A DNA stretch of 64,000 bases, taken from NCBI RefSeq assembly GCF_008245225.1, contig NZ_VTAW01000010.1, positions 62,001 through 126,000 on the forward strand. Reading direction: 5' to 3'. The DNA comes from Natrialba swarupiae (GTDB taxonomy: Archaea > Halobacteriota > Halobacteria > Halobacteriales > Natrialbaceae). Below, in pieces: positions 44,622 to 53,194 of the stretch (position 1 is its first letter; each line of letters opens with the position of its first letter). The notes under the pieces are model-generated. The model was not told where the DNA came from and did no database searches. It saw only the letters and a list, made by a program, of their open reading frames with translations. The translations under genes and the position numbers were made by a program.

Positions 44622-44816
44622 TCACGTCCAGACGCGAAGACAATCGTTCGAACAGAAGTGGAGGTCGATCGGTTCGTCGGGATTTCCGTCGACGTACGTC
44701 CGAAGCGTGTACGCGATCTCCGCGTCGGACTCGCAGTTGTCACACGTCCTGTCGACGCTCGGTTCGTCGCGGTCCGTCGCCACGGTCGTATCGGCGTGCA
44801 TATCGATCGAAGGCAC
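44622..44816 (-). CDS. Small zinc-finger protein
   Basis: The 64-residue protein has CDNC and, 28 residues later, CSNDC followed by LRVW. This is a treble-clef-like arrangement found in many haloarchaeal mini-proteins. A second ATG five codons in is possible. Role unknown. Confidence 0.68.
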   Translation of the reverse strand: MPSIDMHADTTVATDRDEPSVDRTCDNCESDAEIAYTLRTYVDGNPDEPIDLHFCSNDCLRVWT

Positions 44817-44953
44817 CGACTACCCCCTTGAGTATGCCCCGCTTAGACCGGTTTCTCCTCGAGAAAGCCCGTACTAACTAGCGTCAACATCGCATTGCGT
44901 GGATGATCCGATTCCGGCTGTATTCGAGACGGAGTGAGGGTGTCCTCGTTCGG

Positions 44954-45934
44954 TCACGCCGGTACGCCGCCTTCGGCCTCGAGCAGTTCGTGATACCGGT
45001 TGCGGATCGTCACCTCGGAGATGCTGGCGACCTCGCTGACCTCGTTCTGGGTGACCTTCTCGTTGGTGAGCAACGCGGCGGCGTAGACGGCGGCGGCCGC
45101 GAGGCCAACCGGCGACTTGCCGCTGTGAATCCCCGACTCTTTGGCCGTTTTGAGCAACTGACGGGCGCGACGTTCGGTTTCGTCCGAGAGCTCGAGATCG
45201 CTCGCAAAGCGCGGGACGTAACTCTCGGGGTCGGCGGGCTGGACCTCTAGCCCGAGTTCCCGGACCACGTACCGGTACGTTCTGGCGATCTCGTCTTTCT
45301 CGACGCGGGAAACGGCCGAGATCTCATCGAGGCTGCGTGGGGTGCCCGCCTGGCGGGCAGCGGCGTACAGCGCCGAGGTCGCGACGCCCTCGATCGACCG
45401 TCCCGGAAGGAGGTCCTCCTCGAGTGCGCGCCGATAGATGACGCTTGCAGTTTCGCGGACGTTCTCGGGGAGGCCGAGTGCGCTGGCCATGCGATCGATC
45501 TCGCCCAGCGCCTGTTTTAAGTTGCGCTCCTTGCTGTCTCGCGTTCGGAAGCGCTCGTTCCAGGTGCGAAGCCGTTGCATCTTCTGTCGCTGGCGACTCG
45601 AGAGCGCCTTGCCGTAGGCGTCTTTGTCCTGCCAGCCGATGTTCGTGCTGAGCCCCTGGTCGTGCATCATGTTGGTCGTCGGCGCGCCGACGCGGCTCTT
45701 TTCGTCTTTCTCGGCGGCGTCGAACGCACGCCACTCGGGCCCGCGGTCGATTTCGTCTTCCTCGACGACGAGTCCACAGTCCTCACAGACGGTCTCGGCG
45801 TGTTCGGCGTCGCTGACCAATCGACCGTCGCACTCCGGACAGGCCTCGAGTTCGTCAGTTCGCTCGGATGATTCTTGTTCTGCTGTGGTTTGGCCCCGCT
45901 CGTCACTACGAGTTCGAATGCTGGAGTCGGTCAT
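44954..45934 (-). CDS. Transcription initiation factor TFB (TFIIB), copy 1
   Basis: The 326-residue TFB has an N-terminal zinc ribbon (CPECDGR, then CEDCG), the B-finger region RGPEWRAFD and GAPTTNMMHDQGLSTNIGW, and two cyclin folds ([19 protein letters not shown] and GKSPVGLAAAAVYAAALL). It recruits RNA polymerase to TBP-bound promoters. Haloarchaea have many TFBs with different promoter sets. The ATG at 45934 precedes a TFB-like N-terminus. A reverse TATA-like element (CGTTATAAATTA) lies about 50 nt upstream. Confidence 0.94.
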   Translation of the reverse strand: MTDSSIRTRSDERGQTTAEQESSERTDELEACPECDGRLVSDAEHAETVCEDCGLVVEEDEIDRGPEWRAFDAAEKDEKSRVGAPTTNMMHDQGLSTNIGWQDKDAYGKALSSRQRQKMQRLRTWNERFRTRDSKERNLKQALGEIDRMASALGLPENVRETASVIYRRALEEDLLPGRSIEGVATSALYAAARQAGTPRSLDEISAVSRVEKDEIARTYRYVVRELGLEVQPADPESYVPRFASDLELSDETERRARQLLKTAKESGIHSGKSPVGLAAAAVYAAALLTNEKVTQNEVSEVASISEVTIRNRYHELLEAEGGVPA

Positions 45935-45974
45935 TGTATTGGAACCGTGAAATATCGATGAAAACGGGTTGCCG

Positions 45975-45990
45975 TGATAATTTATAACGT
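45975..45990 (-). promoter_or_regulatory. TATA box of tfb copy 1
   Basis: On the minus strand CGTTATAAATTATCAC lies 41-56 nt before the start codon. This implies a short 5' leader. Confidence 0.5.
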
Positions 45991-46048
45991 TTCTCGAGCA
46001 CTTAAAACTGTGGCCATACTGAGGAAGATGGCGGTGTATCGCACATTC

Positions 46049-46095
46049 AGACGGTTTACTGTCGGTTGGTAACCCGTCGCGACAGGAATCCGTAT
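46049..46095. repeat. Repeat family C, short copy C6
   Basis: A 47-nt minimal copy: AGACGGTTTACTGTC and GACAGGAATCCGTAT with only 17 nt between them. It has kept the outer inverted repeat and lost the inner stem. It is followed on the minus strand by the TGATACGG form of the end. Confidence 0.7.
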
Positions 46096-46158
46096 CACAC
46101 GAGCGTGGCACGCACCGGTATCGAAACTCTTACTCTGCGAAGGCGACTGCTCTCGGGC

Positions 46159-46443
46159 ATGAGTGAGAGCCCGGAGACCGCCGACCCCGAGGAGGTTCGC
46201 CACGTGGCGCAACTGGCTCGCGTCGGCCTCGCGGACGACGAGGTCGACCAGTTTACGCGCCAATTCGCGGACATTCTCGAGTATTTCGAGACGCTCGACG
46301 AGGTGCCCGAAGTCGACCGTGAAGCCGACCTCGCGAACGTGATGCGGCCCGACGTGGAACGCGACTCCCTCGAGAGCGAGGAGGCGCTTCGGAACGCAGC
46401 CGACACCGAAGACGGCTACTTCAAAGGACCGAACGTCTCCTGA
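46159..46443 (+). CDS. gatC: Asp-tRNA(Asn)/Glu-tRNA(Gln) amidotransferase subunit C
   Basis: The 94-residue GatC has the pattern VRHVAQLARVGLADDEVDQF, then the FETLDEVPEVD linker and NVMRPDVERDSLESEEAL. It stabilises GatA within GatCAB, which amidates mischarged tRNA. gatA follows after 2 nt. gatB is elsewhere. Confidence 0.94.
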   Translation: MSESPETADPEEVRHVAQLARVGLADDEVDQFTRQFADILEYFETLDEVPEVDREADLANVMRPDVERDSLESEEALRNAADTEDGYFKGPNVS

Positions 46444-46445
46444 TC

Positions 46446-47738
46446 ATGACCGAGAACCTATTCATCACCGAGGAGACGATCGAAGGCGACGACGACGGCC
46501 CACTCGCCGGCCAAACCGTCGCCGTCAAGGACAACATCTCCACCGAGGGCGTCCGAACGACCTGTGGCTCCGAGATGCTCTCCGAGTACGTGCCGCCGTA
46601 CGATGCGACGGTCGTCAGCCGGCTGAAGGAGGCCGGTGCGACCATCGTCGGTAAGGCCAACATGGACGAGTTCGGGATGGGAACGACGACGGAGACGTCC
46701 GCGTTCGGACCAACGGAGAACCCGGCCGCACCCGGATACGTCCCTGGAGGCTCGTCGGGCGGTTCCGCGGCGGCTGTCGCCGCTGGTGAGGCGGATCTCG
46801 CGCTCGGGTCGGACACCGGCGGCTCGATCCGCTGTCCGGCCGCGTTCTGTGGCGTCGTCGGCATCAAACCCACCTACGGACTGGTCTCGCGGTACGGACT
46901 CGTCGCCTACGGCAACAGCTTAGAACAGATCGGTCCGTTCGCCGACAGCGTCGAGGACGCCGCTGCTCTCCTCGACGTCATCGCGGGCGAGGACGAACGG
47001 GACGCGACGACACAGGAACCGCCACACGACTCGGGTACTCGAGCGGCCGAGCACTCGAGTTACGCCGATGCGGCCACTGGCGACGTCGACGGTCTCTCGA
47101 TCGGCGTACCGACGGAGCTCCTCGAGGGGGCCGACGAGGGCGTCGTTGAGACGTTCTGGGATACGATCGGCGACCTCGAAGACCGCGGCGCGACGTACCA
47201 CGAAGTCTCGCTGCCGTCGGTCGAACACGCCGTGGAAGCCTACTACGTGATCGCGATGTCCGAAGCGTCGTCGAATCTCGCGCGATTCGACGGCGTCCGG
47301 TACGGCAACTCCGGTGGCTACGACGGTAACTGGAACGAGGCGTTCTCGAAGGCACGCGAGGAGGGGTTCGGCGACGAAGTCAAACGACGAATCCTGCTCG
47401 GCACCTATGCGCTCTCTGCCGGCTACCACGACAAGTACTACAAGAAAGCCCAGGACGCTCGCGCGTGGGTCAAACAGGACTTCGACGAGGCGCTCGAGGA
47501 GGCCGACGTGCTCGCGTCGCCGACGATGCCCGTTCCGCCGTTCGAACTGGGGGAGGGTCTCGAGGACCCGCTCCAGATGTATCTCGCGGACGCCAACACG
47601 GTGCCGGTCAACCTCGCCGATCTGCCCGCAATTTCAGTTCCGGCGGGCGAGACCGACGGCCTCCCCGTCGGTCTCCAACTCGTCGGCCCTGCATTCGGCG
47701 AGAAGCAACTGATCGAGGCGGCGAGCGCACTCGCCTAA
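46446..47738 (+). CDS. gatA: Asp-tRNA(Asn)/Glu-tRNA(Gln) amidotransferase subunit A
   Basis: The 430-residue amidase-signature protein has the catalytic Lys in VAVKDNISTEGV, the Gly/Ser-rich loop VPGGSSGGSAAAVAAG and the SDTGGSIRCPAAFCGVVGIK segment with the catalytic serines. It releases ammonia from glutamine for transamidation. It is shorter at the N-terminus than bacterial GatA, as is normal for haloarchaea. Confidence 0.96.
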   Translation: MTENLFITEETIEGDDDGPLAGQTVAVKDNISTEGVRTTCGSEMLSEYVPPYDATVVSRLKEAGATIVGKANMDEFGMGTTTETSAFGPTENPAAPGYVPGGSSGGSAAAVAAGEADLALGSDTGGSIRCPAAFCGVVGIKPTYGLVSRYGLVAYGNSLEQIGPFADSVEDAAALLDVIAGEDERDATTQEPPHDSGTRAAEHSSYADAATGDVDGLSIGVPTELLEGADEGVVETFWDTIGDLEDRGATYHEVSLPSVEHAVEAYYVIAMSEASSNLARFDGVRYGNSGGYDGNWNEAFSKAREEGFGDEVKRRILLGTYALSAGYHDKYYKKAQDARAWVKQDFDEALEEADVLASPTMPVPPFELGEGLEDPLQMYLADANTVPVNLADLPAISVPAGETDGLPVGLQLVGPAFGEKQLIEAASALA

Positions 47739-47850
47739 GTCCGGGCTTCGCGTGAGATCCGAGCCGTCGACGTCGGCCAAAACCGGTCCGGGCGGAGATA
47801 GATTTTTGTATTGTTCGATTCATTACCGAGACACTGCGTTCATCCGTACC

Positions 47851-48264
47851 ATGAAAATCGCACGAGACCAGGAAGTCGCGTTCGACGAGTTCTCGAGGGC
47901 GTGTGACCTCGCCGAGACGTATTTCGGCCGGACGATCGACGAGGTTGCGCTTCACGCGCCAGTCTCGCGACGCCAACTCGTTGCTGTCCTGGCTCGTGCA
48001 CAGCTCTCCGGACGACAGCTGGCAGTCGACGGTCTGACCGAGGAGGGAAACGTCGTCTACCGGTCCGGCCACGAGACGTTGCTGTGGCTCGATGGCGGAT
48101 TCTGGACCGATATGCGCGGCCGCCACCACCTGAAACCGGACGAGGGACGAGCCGCTCGTGAGGTCCACAGACGAATTATCGAAGCGATCGACGGCGATGT
48201 TGCCTACTACAATCGCGAGCGGGACCCGTTCGTGTTGATCGAACGGTTCGGCCAGTACGAGTGA
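47851..48264 (+). CDS. Conserved-looking protein of unknown function
   Basis: The 137-residue soluble protein of mixed alpha/beta character includes the stretches SRACDLAETYFGRTIDEVAL and VVYRSGHETLLWLDGGFWTD. I do not recognise the family. The ATG at 47851 is preceded by a non-homologous extension in the same frame, which was rejected. Codon usage is good. The TGA stop is fused to repeat C7. Confidence 0.65.
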   Translation: MKIARDQEVAFDEFSRACDLAETYFGRTIDEVALHAPVSRRQLVAVLARAQLSGRQLAVDGLTEEGNVVYRSGHETLLWLDGGFWTDMRGRHHLKPDEGRAAREVHRRIIEAIDGDVAYYNRERDPFVLIERFGQYE

Positions 48265-48344
48265 TACGGTTTCCTGTCAGTCGGGACCGCTGAACCCGCG
48301 ACCCGCCTGCGGGTTCAGCGGTAACACGGTCCAGCAATCCGTAC
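48264..48344. repeat. Repeat family C, copy C7
   Basis: Ends ATACGGTTTCCTGTC and GGTCCAGCAATCCGTAC; the inner stem CCGCTGAACCCGC/GCGGGTTCAGCGG is perfect. The first base belongs to the stop codon of the preceding gene. Confidence 0.85.
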
Positions 48345-48387
48345 GAGTTCGTCTCCGGCGCGCCGAGAAACCGAGATCGCGACTGGC

Positions 48388-48747
48388 CTACTCTTCGTAG
48401 GCGAGGTTCATGATCCACTGCGAGAACGCGTCGCTGTTCGGATCGACCTCCTCTTCGCCGATAAACGGCGAGAGCATATCGCCGGCCATCAACAGCGTAA
48501 ACTCGAGGTCTCGAGCGGTCGGTGTAATGTAGTAGGTGTTGTGCCCGGCGTAGACTGTCTCCTCGCGGTCGACGAGTTCCTTCTCGACGAGCGACTCGAC
48601 GATACGACTTCCCTTTCTCGAGGAGACGTCCAGTTCCTTCCAGAAGTCACTCTGGTGGATACCGCCGGTCTCGCGAACGAGTTCGAGACCAGCCCGCTCG
48701 TCTTCGGAGAGTTCGGCTTCGATCGCGGAAACGCTCACGGTGACCAC
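48388..48747 (-). CDS. Winged-helix transcriptional regulator
   Basis: The 119-residue wHTH protein has an N-terminal HTH in ELVRETGGIHQSDFWKELDV followed by SSRKGSRIVESLVEKELVDR and the wing TVYAGHNTYYIT. It is similar to haloarchaeal MarR/Lrp-like one-domain regulators. The start may be the GTG at 48747 or the GTG three codons later, which has a better-placed GAGGTG. Target unknown. Confidence 0.72.
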   Translation of the reverse strand: MVTVSVSAIEAELSEDERAGLELVRETGGIHQSDFWKELDVSSRKGSRIVESLVEKELVDREETVYAGHNTYYITPTARDLEFTLLMAGDMLSPFIGEEEVDPNSDAFSQWIMNLAYEE

Positions 48748-48807
48748 CTCGTCGTGCTCGCCGCTGGCGGGAGTGCATCCATGCGTCTAGGAGGAATAGG
48801 GAGCCGC

Positions 48808-49584
48808 TTAAATGTGCCCTTCGATATCCGCCATCGCACTCGAGATTTCCTCGTAAGCCGTCCGGCAGGGTGGACCCGGCGCGAATCGGTAGCTCGCTCC
48901 CTTGCCGAGTGCGATCAGCGACGACGACCGTGTCCCGAACCCGTCTCCGTGGATGCAGACGCCGTACTCGTGGTCCGAGAGTACGGCGGCCGCGCGCTCG
49001 AGCCACTCCGCCGGGGTTTCGGAGGGGGTCGAGTCGGCGTCGACCCGCGACGAGAGCGCCCGTCGGACTCCCTGTGCGTTCTCGGCCTGTGTTCTGGCCG
49101 CGTCGGACCGAGTGTCGGGAATTTCGACGTCGTCGTCGACTGCGACGTTGACGACGACGTGGACGCCGGGTTCGAATCGCGTCGCCGAGAGGTCACCGTC
49201 CCAGCGATAGCACGTCGCGTCGTCGGCGTCGGCGATCACGAGATAGAAGCCGTCGTACTCGTCGGTCGTCGTTGCCTCCTCGAGAACCGTTTCCGCCTCT
49301 GTCGCCGACTCGGCCTCGAGGACGTCTGCGACGAGCAGGCCGCGCGAGCGGTCCCCTGCGAGGGCGGTATCGTTCCACGCGTTCGTGATGCCCGCGAAGA
49401 CGCCGAACTCGTTGTAGCCGATCCAGGTGCCGCCGGCCTCTCGGTCACGCGGTGCGATCGTCACCGGCTCCTCGCGGTAGACGCTGGGGGGATCCGAGTC
49501 GCGCTCGAGCGATTCGTCCCGGTTCGCGGCGACGACGACCGGCGCGTCCTCGAACACCCGCCAGGCGAGCGTGAGCGTACACAC
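48808..49584 (-). CDS. NRDE (TANGO2-like) family protein
   Basis: The 258-residue protein starts with CTLTLAWRVFEDAPVVVAAN, then RDESLERDSDPP. This contains the diagnostic NRDE motif and a second-position Cys after the GTG start, as in Ntn-type hydrolases. Also typical is TWIGYNEFGVFAGITN. Eukaryotic TANGO2 affects heme and lipid handling; the archaeal role is not known. A longer frame upstream was rejected because the Cys must be near the N-terminus. Confidence 0.85.
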   Translation of the reverse strand: MCTLTLAWRVFEDAPVVVAANRDESLERDSDPPSVYREEPVTIAPRDREAGGTWIGYNEFGVFAGITNAWNDTALAGDRSRGLLVADVLEAESATEAETVLEEATTTDEYDGFYLVIADADDATCYRWDGDLSATRFEPGVHVVVNVAVDDDVEIPDTRSDAARTQAENAQGVRRALSSRVDADSTPSETPAEWLERAAAVLSDHEYGVCIHGDGFGTRSSSLIALGKGASYRFAPGPPCRTAYEEISSAMADIEGHI

Positions 49585-49679
49585 GCCGATACAGAGGGGG
49601 GCGATCCCCTTAACTTCGTCCCGCGTCGATCGTTGGCCGAATCGACGGCAGCGGCGCGTATTCGCGGACACAGAAAAGA

Positions 49680-50093
49680 TTAGGCGACGGTGACCGTTAC
49701 GGTCGCCGCCGCACCGTCCGCGAGCGCTTCGACGAGGCGACGGTCGACCCCCTCGGCGGCGAATTCGGCGTCGGTGAGGATCGTCCGGTCGTCGACGTAC
49801 TCGCTCGTGCGGCCGACGGCGCTGCGATCGTTCGTGAGTTCGAGGTCCGGATCGCCACGACCCTCGATCGACTCCCGGTGGCCACCCGCCTCGATCGTGA
49901 CGGTGATCGTCGCGTCGGCGTCGCGGCAGGCGTCGACGAACGCCGGATCGAAATCCGCGGGTGCGCGATCGGCCTCGATCGCGAGGATGCAATCTCCCGC
50001 AGGAGTGAGAAAGTCGTCCGTCGTCACCTCGAACGTGCTCGCGTGCTCGGCGCTGACGTTCTCGTGGCCTCGAGCATGAATGACTTCTTCCAT
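49680..50093 (-). CDS. DUF371 family protein
   Basis: The 137-residue protein matches the archaeal DUF371 family: MEEVIHARGHENVSAEHAST, then FLTPAGDCILAIEADRAPAD and a strand-rich remainder ending in ATVTVTVA. Function is unknown. The Cys in GDCI is conserved in the family as I recall it. The start at 50093 gives the standard N-terminus. Confidence 0.85.
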   Translation of the reverse strand: MEEVIHARGHENVSAEHASTFEVTTDDFLTPAGDCILAIEADRAPADFDPAFVDACRDADATITVTIEAGGHRESIEGRGDPDLELTNDRSAVGRTSEYVDDRTILTDAEFAAEGVDRRLVEALADGAAATVTVTVA

Positions 50094-50235
50094 ACGCGGG
50101 GGTATGCTCTCACGCGGATAACGGATACGAATTTGTGGGACGGAAGCGAGTACGAACGCGTGGGCAGGAAAGGGGTTCACTATCGACGACTCGAGCGCTC
50201 CGCAGTCCGTCGTTTCGCCGGGTCCGCAATCGAGC

Positions 50236-50269
50236 CGGTGATCCCACCGGAACGGATAACAGTCCGTAT
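50236..50269. repeat. Repeat family C, half copy C8
   Basis: Only one end is recognisable: an inner CCGGTGATCCCACCGG hairpin and AACAGTCCGTAT. The last base belongs to the stop codon of the phosphodiesterase gene (TGATACGG on the minus strand). Confidence 0.55.
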
Positions 50270-51612
50270 CAGACAAGACTCGCGCCGTCGAACGCTCCCC
50301 GTCGGTACTCGATGTCCATCAAGTCGAGGATCGTTGGCGTGATGTCGAAGAGGTCGGCGTCGTCGATGGTCGCGCCGGGGTGGTCGATGTACAGTGCAGT
50401 GTCGTCGAAGCTGTGCATCCCGTTTCGCGGTCCGGTATCGAAGACGTCGGAGTCGGCCTTGAAACCGGATTTGAGGTCGAAGCCGTGGTTGGGAATCGCC
50501 ACCAGATCCGGCGCGATGTCGTCGTGGTCGCCGCGGAACGCGGCCTCCTTTTCGACGACGCGATCGACGACCTTCCGGCCGTTCGGGCCCTCGAGGGACT
50601 CGAGATCGGATTTGAGTTCGTCGCGGACGGCGTCGTACTCCTCCTGGGGGACGGATCCGCGAGGATCTCGACCCTCGAGGTTGATATAAAAGCGGCCGGG
50701 AATAAACGAGTATACCCTCGTCTCGTCGGTGATATCGTCCAGTTCTTCGGGATCGTCGGTTCGAAAGGAGATCCACCCCTCCTCGCGGAGCCACTCGTTG
50801 CAGTGCACTTCGTAGTCGAGGCTGGTAAAGCCGTGATCCGAGGCGACGACAAGCGTGGTGTTTTCCGGCAACGTCTCGCGCAGTCGGCCGACGTAATCGT
50901 CGACCGTCCGGTAGAACTCGAGGAACTCCTCGCGGTACTCGCCGTCGCGTTCGTAGTCTTCGAACAGGAAGTGATTGACCCGGTCCGTGGTCATGAAGAC
51001 GCCGAAAAAGAGATCCCAGTCGTCCTCCTCGACGTAGTGTTCGAACGCCTCGAAGCGCGCGTCGAGCGTTTCCTGGGCGTCCTCGATGAACTCCGTCTTG
51101 TCAGCCTCGTGGCCGAGTTTTGGGTTGACGTCGATCCGGTAGTCGATCGACTCGAGGTAGTCGCGGACGTCGTCGGGGTAGGCTGCCTTCTCGAGACCCG
51201 AAGAGAGAAAGCCCGAAACCATCCGCTGGACGCTGCGCTGGGGTGGGAAGGTGACGGGAACGTTCATTACGGTCGCCTGTCGGCCGTCCTCTTGGACGTG
51301 ATCCCAGACACGATCCGCCTGGACGTCGCCGCCCATCGGAACGTAGGTGTCGTAGGTACCGACCTCCCGGTCTTGGAAGCCGTAGACGCCGGTTTCACCC
51401 GGGTTCTTTCCGGTCGTCAACGATGGCCAGCAGGCGCTCGATTCCGGCGGAACGATACTCGAGATCTCGCCCGCCGATCCCTCGTCGGCGATCGCGGCGA
51501 AGTTCGGGAACAGTTCCTCGTTCTCCGAGAGCAAACTGTACGGCACACCATCGACTCCGATAAACGCGACCCGCGGGGATTCGTCGCCCCGCAATCGATC
51601 GAACAGGCCCAT
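50269..51612 (-). CDS. Type I phosphodiesterase/nucleotide pyrophosphatase-like protein
   Basis: The 447-residue alkaline-phosphatase superfamily protein has the metal-binding VAFIGVDGVPYSLL start. The nucleophile region contains SACWPSLTTGKNPGETG, and later metal ligands are in ASDHGF and MHSFDDTALYID. It should cleave phosphodiester or phosphate-monoester bonds in an unidentified substrate. The start at 51612 gives MGLFDRLRGDESPRVAFIG. Confidence 0.85.
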   Translation of the reverse strand: MGLFDRLRGDESPRVAFIGVDGVPYSLLSENEELFPNFAAIADEGSAGEISSIVPPESSACWPSLTTGKNPGETGVYGFQDREVGTYDTYVPMGGDVQADRVWDHVQEDGRQATVMNVPVTFPPQRSVQRMVSGFLSSGLEKAAYPDDVRDYLESIDYRIDVNPKLGHEADKTEFIEDAQETLDARFEAFEHYVEEDDWDLFFGVFMTTDRVNHFLFEDYERDGEYREEFLEFYRTVDDYVGRLRETLPENTTLVVASDHGFTSLDYEVHCNEWLREEGWISFRTDDPEELDDITDETRVYSFIPGRFYINLEGRDPRGSVPQEEYDAVRDELKSDLESLEGPNGRKVVDRVVEKEAAFRGDHDDIAPDLVAIPNHGFDLKSGFKADSDVFDTGPRNGMHSFDDTALYIDHPGATIDDADLFDITPTILDLMDIEYRRGAFDGASLV

Positions 51613-51763
51613 GGCCGGTCGTAGTCCGACCGTATACAAGAAGGTTCGTTTCGAGACACTGTTCTGAGAAGGCGTCGAGATCCGTGGACGAACCGCCAGT
51701 AGGGAGGTCTCGTCTGTGGCAGGTGTGGCGGGCGAAGCCGAAACTAACCGGCGTCGAGGATTG

Positions 51764-51895
51764 TCACTCCGCTCGTCCACCGGGGGCGTCCGGATCGAAG
51801 TTCGTCGGGACGACCGTCGGGTGGGCCAGACCGGGACTCGAGTCCGTTCGCTCGCCGATTTCGGCGTCGTTGACGGACGGATCGGTTACTGCCAT
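51764..51895 (-). CDS. 43-residue protein with its own promoter
   Basis: A reverse frame from ATG 51895 encodes 43 residues, acidic and Pro-rich (MAVTDPSVNDAEIGERTDSS, then HPTVVPTNFDPDAP). A TATA-like TAATTTTATC at 51921-51930 lies about 30 nt before the ATG, the spacing of leaderless haloarchaeal genes. Codon third positions are G/C-rich. No family is recognised. Confidence 0.5.
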   Translation of the reverse strand: MAVTDPSVNDAEIGERTDSSPGLAHPTVVPTNFDPDAPGGRAE

Positions 51896-52088
51896 AACGG
51901 ACGGACGTACGCCGACCAGCCGGATAAAATTACCCATGCTCATAACGCATGAGTTCTCGAGCGTGGATAACTCGAGTGAATCGGTCGAAGTCGATGGGCC
52001 GAGTGAGAGTCAGTCGAAGACGAATCGACCGGAGACGTCTCGGCCGGGAGAGAGTCGGTCAGGAGCGGCCGTCCAGCTTCCGACGGCG
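51896..52088. other. Intergenic stretch downstream of ppa
   Basis: Apart from the TATA element of the 43-residue gene, nothing clear is seen. The open frames here lack start context or motifs. Confidence 0.4.
51921..51930 (-). promoter_or_regulatory. TATA box of the 43-residue gene
   Basis: TAATTTTATC on the minus strand, centred about 30 nt from the ATG at 51895, predicts a leaderless transcript. Confidence 0.45.
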
Positions 52089-52622
52089 TTACCCGAACTG
52101 TTCCTCGTAGAGGTCCTGGGCGTGTTCGATGGCGTCGTAGGCGGCCTGTTTGTCCTCCCAGCCCAACGTCTCGACTTCCTTGCCCGCCTCGAGATTCTTG
52201 TAGGTCGCGAAGAACTCGTCGATCTCGTCACGCTGTTGCTGTGGAATGTCTTCGAGATCCTCGATGTGGTCGAATCGTGGATCCTCGCTGGGGACGGCGA
52301 TGACCTTGTCGTCTTGCTCGCCGTCGTCGTCCATCTTCATCAGGGCGACGGGGCGGGCCTCGATGACACAGCCGGGGAACGTCTGGTCTTCGACGAGGAC
52401 GAGCACGTCGAAGGGGTCCTCGTCGTCGTAGTACGACTGGGGAATAAAGCCGTAGTCGGAGGGGTAGTGGACGTTGCTGTGGAGGACGCGGTCGAGGACG
52501 ACGCCGGGGACGTCCTTGTCGTACTCGTACTTGTTTCGCTCGCCTTTGAGACACTCGACGACGGCGTAGATCTCTTCTGGCGGGTTCGGTCCAGTCTCGA
52601 GGTCTTCCCAGAGATTGACCAT
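52089..52622 (-). CDS. ppa: Inorganic pyrophosphatase (type I)
   Basis: The 177-residue soluble pyrophosphatase has the family segments ECLKGERNKYEYDK, NVHYPSDYGFIPQSYYDDEDPFDVLVLVEDQTFPG and EDPRFDHIEDL. The DxDPxD-type Asp triad is present (DDEDPFD). It hydrolyses PPi and so drives biosynthesis. The start MVNLWEDLETGPNPPEEIYA matches archaeal Ppa. Confidence 0.95.
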   Translation of the reverse strand: MVNLWEDLETGPNPPEEIYAVVECLKGERNKYEYDKDVPGVVLDRVLHSNVHYPSDYGFIPQSYYDDEDPFDVLVLVEDQTFPGCVIEARPVALMKMDDDGEQDDKVIAVPSEDPRFDHIEDLEDIPQQQRDEIDEFFATYKNLEAGKEVETLGWEDKQAAYDAIEHAQDLYEEQFG

Positions 52623-52790
52623 GTACGCTGAGAGTCGGCGGTGGATCAAAAAGTACTTTCGTAATCACGTTTGAAGCACAAGTGACGGCTACCAGACAGC
52701 CGACAGACGCGACCGGTCGGGAACCGTTCGACCGCCATCTGCGGAAAGACGGCGTCTGACCGTCCGTAAGACCAAATAGTTGGCAAGTCT

Positions 52791-52797
52791 TAAATAG
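52791..52797 (+). promoter_or_regulatory. TATA box of the PadR gene
   Basis: TTAAATA lies 28-22 nt before the ATG at 52819. The hexamer AAATAG also occurs 19 nt upstream. The position predicts a near-leaderless transcript. Confidence 0.5.
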
Positions 52798-52818
52798 TCT
52801 GGTGACATTTACAGAAGT

Positions 52819-53178
52819 ATGTCAGAGGCACAATCAATCACCGGCGAACAGAGCATTGCACGGGAACTCACCGCGTTCCAGACCAACATCCTCACCATCC
52901 TCGCGAAGGAGCCGATGTACGGGCTGGCGATCAAGCGCGAACTCGAAGAGTACTACGGGACCGAAGTCAATCACGGTCGACTCTACCCGAACCTCGACGA
53001 ACTCGTCGAACTCGGGCTGGTCGAAAAGAGCGAACTCGACAAGCGAACGAACCAGTACTCGCTGACCGACGACGGCTACGACGCTGTCTTGGACGGCGTC
53101 CGCTGGACGCTCTCGAAGGTCGTCACCGGCGACGACCGTGCCGACGAGATCCGCGATATCGTCGACGAGAGCTACTGA
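52819..53178 (+). CDS. PadR family transcriptional regulator
   Basis: The 119-residue winged-helix protein has the PadR core: LTILAKEPMYGLAIKRELEE, then EVNHGRLYPNLDELVELGLV and a short C-terminal helix. It is a widespread haloarchaeal repressor type. Targets are unknown. The direct AAATAG repeat around its TATA box may be an autoregulatory site. Confidence 0.88.
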   Translation: MSEAQSITGEQSIARELTAFQTNILTILAKEPMYGLAIKRELEEYYGTEVNHGRLYPNLDELVELGLVEKSELDKRTNQYSLTDDGYDAVLDGVRWTLSKVVTGDDRADEIRDIVDESY

Positions 53179-53194
53179 ACTCCGAACGAGCGGT

